From: CAIVVT01 sp052145115
GTDB lineage: Bacteria > Acidobacteriota > Terriglobia > Bryobacterales > Bryobacteraceae
Assembly: GCA_052145115.1 (NCBI GenBank)
Contig: JBKQPG010000028.1
Span: 124,001-188,000 of the forward strand
Reading direction: 5' to 3'
DNA: 64,000 nucleotides
The notes under the pieces are model-generated. The model saw nothing but the letters and a program-made list of their open reading frames with translations, did no database searches and had not been told where the DNA came from. This document shows, piece after piece, positions 59,963-64,000 of this stretch; position 1 is the first letter of the stretch, and each line of letters begins with the position of its first letter. A program made the translations under genes and the position numbers.

Positions 59963-60729
59963 AGCGCTTGGCTCTATTGTGGCCCGCAGTTCTCTGTACG
60001 CTATGCGCGGGGCTGCAGGCGGCCGACTTCGCCGCCTTGAAACCTCAGGGCTACGTCAGCGATTTCGCCGAGGTGGTTGACCAGGGCTCGCGCGAGCAGA
60101 TCGACGCCTATTGCGCCAGCGTCGAGCAGGCGACCGGCGCGGAGATCGCTCTGGTGACGCTGCGCACCACCGAGGGCGAGCCGGTTGAGGATGTGGCCAA
60201 CCTGCTGTACCGCAAATGGGGCGTCGGCCAGAAGAAAACAAACGAAGGCGTTCTTGTTTTGCTCGTCGTAAACGATCGCCGCTCGCGCATCGAGGTCGGC
60301 TACGGCCTGGAGCCCATCCTCACCGACGGATACGTCGGCAGCCTGCTGCGCAGCCTGAGGCCGTCGCTGCGCAGCGGGGATTACGCCCAGGCGCTGGCCG
60401 ACGCGGCGCGCCAGCTCGGTGAGAAAATCGCAGCGGCCAAGGGCGTAGCCATCGGCGCGACGGCGCCGCGAAGCGCGACGCGTCCGCAGCCCGAAGATTC
60501 GCCGATCGGCCCGCTGGTCATGGCGGGGATCATCTTCCTCCTGTTCCTGTTCGCCCGCGGCCGCGGTGGTCCGTGGGGCTTTCTGGCGGGCATGCTCATG
60601 GGCAACCTGCTGGGAGGCGGAGGGGGGCGGCGCGGGGGCGGAGGATTCGGCGGCTTCGATTCCGGCGACAGCTTTGGCGGATTCGGCGGAGGCGACTCCG
60701 GCGGCGGGGGCGCATCGAGTAGCTGGTGA
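59956..60729 (+). CDS. TPM domain protein, YgcG-like membrane protein
   Basis: The 257-residue protein has a signal peptide (LALLWPAVLCTLCAGLQA) and a TPM domain at about 30-150 (GYVSDFAEVVDQGSREQIDAYCASVEQATGAEIALVTLRT, NEGVLVLLVVNDRRSRIEVGYGLEPILTDGYVGSLL). One membrane helix lies near 182-200, and a glycine-rich tail (GGGFGGFDSGDSFGGFGGGDSGGG) follows. The start is TTG inside the end of the M16 gene. Such proteins typically stand beside LemA; here a nucleotidyltransferase gene lies between. Confidence 0.87.
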   Translation: MLKRLALLWPAVLCTLCAGLQAADFAALKPQGYVSDFAEVVDQGSREQIDAYCASVEQATGAEIALVTLRTTEGEPVEDVANLLYRKWGVGQKKTNEGVLVLLVVNDRRSRIEVGYGLEPILTDGYVGSLLRSLRPSLRSGDYAQALADAARQLGEKIAAAKGVAIGATAPRSATRPQPEDSPIGPLVMAGIIFLLFLFARGRGGPWGFLAGMLMGNLLGGGGGRRGGGGFGGFDSGDSFGGFGGGDSGGGGASSSW

Positions 60730-60753
60730 GGAAACGCATCTCGGGGGATTGCC

Positions 60754-61473
60754 ATGCCCGATCACGATAAACTGCTGCAGCAATTGGTGGACAAGTTGAA
60801 GGCGGCGCACGGAAAGTCGCTGGTGAGCGTCATTCTCTACGGCTCGGCGGCGGGCGGCGATCATCATGCCGTATATTCCGACCTGAACGTGTTCTGTGTC
60901 CTCACGGCAGTCACGCCCAGGGAACTGGCCGCCAGCGAGCCCATATTCCGCTGGTGGCGCGAGTTGCATCACCCGGCGCCGCTGCTGATGAGCGCCGGCG
61001 AAGTGCGCGAAAGCACAGACTGCTTCCCCATCGAGTTCATGGATATGCGGGAGCGTCGGCGCGTCCTCCACGGTGAGGACGTCGTGGCCAACCTGGAGAT
61101 CGAAGAGGTGTTCTATCGCGCGCAGGTCGAGCACGAGCTGATGGCCAAGCTGCTGCGTTTGCGCCAGAAGGCGGCCGGAGTGCTGAGCGACAAAGATCTG
61201 CTCTTGCGGCTGATGGCCGACTCCGTGTCGACGTTTTGCATTCTCGGCCGGCACGCGCTGCGCCTGGCCGGCGTGGATGCCCCGGCGAGCAAGCGCGAGA
61301 TCGTCGGCGCCTGCGCGCAGCATTTCGGTCTTCTGGGCCATTCGTTTTATACTTTGTTGGACCTGCGCGAGGGCCGCGCCAAGGCGCGGGACCTCGACGC
61401 GCAGGGGTTATTCGAAAAATACCTCAAGGACATCGCAGCCCTCGTGGAGGCTGTGAATCACCTGGAACGATAG
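60754..61473 (+). CDS. Nucleotidyltransferase-domain protein
   Basis: The 239-residue protein has the minimal nucleotidyltransferase signature: SVILYGSAAGGDHHAVYSDLNVFCVL at about 25-50, where GSA.G and the SDLN aspartate bind nucleotide and metal. The C-terminal helical part (VFYRAQVEHELMAKLLRLRQKAAGV...) resembles HEPN-like or substrate-binding helices of such proteins. Only one acidic residue of the D.D pair is plain, because the second position reads N (SDLNV), so activity is uncertain. It sits 24 bp after the TPM gene and 10 bp before lemA. Confidence 0.78.
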   Translation: MPDHDKLLQQLVDKLKAAHGKSLVSVILYGSAAGGDHHAVYSDLNVFCVLTAVTPRELAASEPIFRWWRELHHPAPLLMSAGEVRESTDCFPIEFMDMRERRRVLHGEDVVANLEIEEVFYRAQVEHELMAKLLRLRQKAAGVLSDKDLLLRLMADSVSTFCILGRHALRLAGVDAPASKREIVGACAQHFGLLGHSFYTLLDLREGRAKARDLDAQGLFEKYLKDIAALVEAVNHLER

Positions 61474-61483
61474 GAGATAGACC

Positions 61484-62065
61484 ATGAAAACCGCTCTCGT
61501 TATTCTCGGAGTCGTGCTGGCGCTGCTGCTGATTGGCGGCTTGATCATATTCTCGCAGGGGGTGAATGTTAACAACGATCTCGTCAGCCAGCAGGAAGCG
61601 GTCAAGGCTGCGTGGTCGCAGGTGGACATCGCGCTGCAGCGCCGCGCCGACCTGATTCCCAATCTCGTGGAGACCGTGAAGGGCTATGCGGCGCATGAAA
61701 AGGGAGTGATCGAGGCGGTCGCGAACGCCCGCGCGGCACTCGGCGGCGCGCGCACACCGGGCGAGAAGATCGCCGCCAACGGCCAGTTGGACAGCGCCAT
61801 CAGCCGCCTGCTGCTGATCGTTGAAAACTACCCGAATCTGAAAGCCGACGAGAATTTCCTGCGTTTGCAGGACGAACTCGCCGGGACCGAAAACCGGATC
61901 GCGATCGAGCGCCACAAATACAACGAAACGCTGCAGCGCTACAACACGACCATCGGTCTGTTCCCCAACAACATCTTCGCGGGCATGCTCGGCTTCCACC
62001 GCAACGACGAGTATTTCAAGACCGAGGAGCGCGCACGTGAGGTTCCCAAGGTGAACTTCAAGTAG
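61484..62065 (+). CDS. lemA: LemA family membrane protein
   Basis: The 193-residue protein has one N-terminal helix (5-27, LVILGVVLALLLIGGLIIFS) and a long helical domain with the family core: NNDLVSQQEAVKAAWSQVDIALQRRADLIPNLVETVKGYAAHE and YPNLKADENFLRLQDELAGTENRIAIERHKYNETLQRYN. The function of the family is unsettled; many members pair with TPM proteins, as here. GATAGGAGATAGACC precedes the ATG. Confidence 0.94.
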   Translation: MKTALVILGVVLALLLIGGLIIFSQGVNVNNDLVSQQEAVKAAWSQVDIALQRRADLIPNLVETVKGYAAHEKGVIEAVANARAALGGARTPGEKIAANGQLDSAISRLLLIVENYPNLKADENFLRLQDELAGTENRIAIERHKYNETLQRYNTTIGLFPNNIFAGMLGFHRNDEYFKTEERAREVPKVNFK

Positions 62066-62075
62066 GAGGGCACGG

Positions 62076-63521
62076 ATGAGCGCGCAGATCCATCCGAACT
62101 ACATCGGCGGCCAATGGGTCGAGGGCCCGTTGTTCGAGAATCTGAATCCGGCCGATACGTCCGAGGTCGTCGGGCTGCACGTCGCCGGGATCCCCGAAGA
62201 CATTGAAAGGGCCGCGGCGGCGGCGCAGGCCGCGTTCCCGGCCTGGAGCGGGCTGACCGGTCCGGCGCGCGGGGCGTTGCTCTACAAAGTGGCGGAGCTG
62301 CTCGAACAGCGCTTCGAGCAGATCTCGGCCGAAATGACGCGCGAGGAAGGAAAAACGCTGGCGGAGTCCAAGGGCGAGGTGCGGCGGTCGATCAACATCT
62401 TCCGCTATTTCGCCTCGGAGGGGCCGCGCCTGGCCGGCGTGCTGGCCTCCAGCGAGCGCGACCGCGTGCAGATGTTCGCTGTCCGCAAGGCGGTCGGCGT
62501 GATAGCGCTGATCACGCCGTGGAATTTCCCCAGCGCGATTCCGGCCTGGAAACTGGCGCCGGCATTGATCTGCGGCAACACGGTAGTACTGAAGCCGGCT
62601 TCCGCGGCGCCGCTGAGCGCGTGGCGCATTGTCGAAGCGTGCCACGATGCGGGCATTCCGAAAGGCGTGGTGAACTTCGTCGCCGGAGCCGGCGGGAGCC
62701 TGGGACGCGCGCTGGTCGAGGCCCCGGCGGTCAAGGCCGTTTCCTTCACCGGCTCGTGCGCGGTCGGCCACAAGCTGCATGCGCTGGCTTCGGCGAGGCG
62801 CCTGCGGATTCAACTCGAGATGGGCGGCAAGAACCCGACCATCGTGCTGGCCGACGCAGATTTCACGAGCGCCGTGGAGAATGTCGCCAACGCGGCCTTC
62901 TTCTCGACGGGCCAGAAGTGCACGGCCACATCGCGCGCCATCGTCGAGGAGCCGGTCTACGACCGCTTCGTGGAAGCGCTGGCGCAGCGGACGCGCGCTC
63001 TGAAGGTGGGCAACGGCATGCAGCCGGGGATCGAGATCGGCCCGTGCGTCGACGAGGGCCAGATGAGCACAGTGCTCGACTACATCGAAGCGGGCCGCCA
63101 GGAATGTGGCGCTCCTCTTGCCGGCGGGCGCCGGTTGACAGGTCCCGATTACGACCGCGGCTGGTTCGTCGAGCCGACTCTGTTCGCCGGCGTCGATCCT
63201 CGGGCGGTCATCGCGCGCGAGGAGATCTTCGGGCCGGTGCTGGCGGTTCTGCGCGCGCGTAATTTCGAGCACGCCATGGAACTGGCCAACGCCAGCGAAT
63301 TCGGGCTTTCGGCCTCCATCCAGACGACCAATGTGGCGCGCGTGTTCGAATTCATCCGCGGCATGGAAGCCGGGCTGCTCACGATTAATCTGCCGAGCGC
63401 CGGGGTGGAGTATCAGCTCCCGTTTGGCGGCACCAAGGACTCCAGCTTCGGACCCAAGGAACAGGGTCCCGCGGCGGTGGAGTTTTACAGCGACTACAAG
63501 ACGGTTTATCTCCGCTATTGA
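62076..63521 (+). CDS. NAD(P)-dependent aldehyde dehydrogenase, KGSA type
   Basis: The 481-residue protein has full ALDH motifs: ITPWNFPSAIPAWKLAPALICGNTVVLKPA (about 148-177), FTGSCAVG, general base glutamate in QLEMGGKNP, catalytic cysteine in STGQKCTATSR (about 288) and EEIFGPVLAV. The pattern is closest to alpha-ketoglutarate semialdehyde dehydrogenases. It starts 10 bp after lemA. The next gene encodes a FAH-fold protein like sugar-acid dehydratases, which supports a place in an oxidative pentose or hydroxyproline route to 2-oxoglutarate. This role is inferred from context. Confidence 0.88.
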   Translation: MSAQIHPNYIGGQWVEGPLFENLNPADTSEVVGLHVAGIPEDIERAAAAAQAAFPAWSGLTGPARGALLYKVAELLEQRFEQISAEMTREEGKTLAESKGEVRRSINIFRYFASEGPRLAGVLASSERDRVQMFAVRKAVGVIALITPWNFPSAIPAWKLAPALICGNTVVLKPASAAPLSAWRIVEACHDAGIPKGVVNFVAGAGGSLGRALVEAPAVKAVSFTGSCAVGHKLHALASARRLRIQLEMGGKNPTIVLADADFTSAVENVANAAFFSTGQKCTATSRAIVEEPVYDRFVEALAQRTRALKVGNGMQPGIEIGPCVDEGQMSTVLDYIEAGRQECGAPLAGGRRLTGPDYDRGWFVEPTLFAGVDPRAVIAREEIFGPVLAVLRARNFEHAMELANASEFGLSASIQTTNVARVFEFIRGMEAGLLTINLPSAGVEYQLPFGGTKDSSFGPKEQGPAAVEFYSDYKTVYLRY

Positions 63522-63531
63522 GGCATCATTC

Positions 63532-64000
63532 ATGAAGTTGGGGCAGATCGAATGGGAAGGCCGCGCCACGGCCGCGGTGTTTGAAAAAGGTTACGCGCTG
63601 CCCGTGCCGGGCTACACGGTGCGCGAACTTGTGGACGAGAGCGAACGGCAGCACGTGCCATTCCTCGCATTCCTGGGACGGCACGTCAGCAAGGGCCACA
63701 TCGAGGCTCCACCCAGGATCCCGCTGCTCCCGCGCGAGGTGTGGGCTTGCGGCTGCACCTACGAGATGAGCGCCTCGTTCCGCGACGCCGAACACGGCAC
63801 GAGGGAAGGTTTTTACCGTCATGCCTACACCGCGCCGCGGCCAGAAATCTTCTTCAAGGGCACGGGGCGGGTGTGCGTCGGTCCGGACGCGCCGATCGGA
63901 ATCCGCAAGGACTCGGCGTTTACGGCGCCCGAGCCTGAACTGGCCGTGCTGCTCGGCTCCAAGGGGACCGTCCTGGGCTATGCTCTGGCCAACGATGTGT
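63532..64000 (+). CDS. Fumarylacetoacetate hydrolase family protein (5' part)
   Basis: The window ends inside the gene; 156 codons are visible. Family blocks are PLLPREVWACGCTYEMS (about 63-79), FFKGTGRVCVGPDAPIGI (about 104-121), the metal ligand glutamates in TAPEPELAVLLG and GYALANDV, where the chain is cut. The fold acts on 2-oxo acids with a metal; relatives include fumarylacetoacetases and 2-keto-3-deoxy-sugar-acid dehydratases (KdaD type). It is 10 bp after the aldehyde dehydrogenase gene, so a shared sugar-acid pathway is likely. Confidence 0.85.
   Translation, partial: MKLGQIEWEGRATAAVFEKGYALPVPGYTVRELVDESERQHVPFLAFLGRHVSKGHIEAPPRIPLLPREVWACGCTYEMSASFRDAEHGTREGFYRHAYTAPRPEIFFKGTGRVCVGPDAPIGIRKDSAFTAPEPELAVLLGSKGTVLGYALANDV

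Overview
The window looks like a chromosomal segment of a high-GC acidobacterium, most likely of the Solibacteres/Bryobacterales branch. This is inferred from gene content, not from any database search. The pointers are a 1115-residue TonB-dependent receptor with an N-terminal carboxypeptidase-regulatory-type domain, a winged-helix/TolB-propeller regulator, two Tat-exported Gfo/Idh/MocA oxidoreductases, a DUF4380 protein, many secreted peptidases and an hpn hopanoid operon.

Layout. 1-9.1 kb: 3' end of an outer-membrane porin, tRNA-Pro(TGG), RNase T2, uppP, ftsK with a clear terminator, a three-gene group around a family 4 glycosyltransferase, and a lytic transglycosylase. 9.1-12.8 kb: accessory stretch with a gene-free gap full of CGACA motifs, an atypical thymidylate-synthase-fold gene, a tRNA 3' fragment and a 110-bp direct repeat flanking an M20 amidohydrolase. 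12.8-21.9 kb: Gfo/Idh oxidoreductase, aromatic amino acid decarboxylase, DUF4380, alpha/beta hydrolase, RidA, winged-helix/TolB regulator, and two tandem paralogous exported proteins. 21.9-30 kb: hpnE, a hairpin-rich gap with a small membrane protein, a fused anthranilate synthase trpE(G), DUF2252, an M28 peptidase and an enolase-superfamily protein.

30-38.6 kb: a tight operon on the minus strand, read in the order ispH, shc, hpnA, hpnG, two zinc-type medium-chain dehydrogenases, hpnC, hpnD. With hpnE it encodes the route from presqualene diphosphate through squalene to hopene, part of side-chain processing, and one enzyme of isoprenoid precursor supply. The two dehydrogenases do not belong to the standard hpn set; as operon members they are candidates for a redox step on the hopanoid side chain. 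This is the most interesting lead in the window.

38.6-64 kb: a TIGR00300/ornithine-cyclodeaminase-type gene, a second CGACA-motif gap, the TonB receptor, another Gfo/Idh protein, an M2 (ACE-type) peptidase, a small accessory island (toxin-antitoxin-like fragment plus DUF2321), hisS with a gamma carbonic anhydrase, an S9 peptidase, htpX-rlmI, a secreted propeller/phosphoesterase, rlmN, and a plus-strand run of M16 peptidase, TPM protein, nucleotidyltransferase, LemA, aldehyde dehydrogenase and a FAH-fold protein cut by the window end. No CRISPR array, rRNA, prophage or intact transposase gene was seen.
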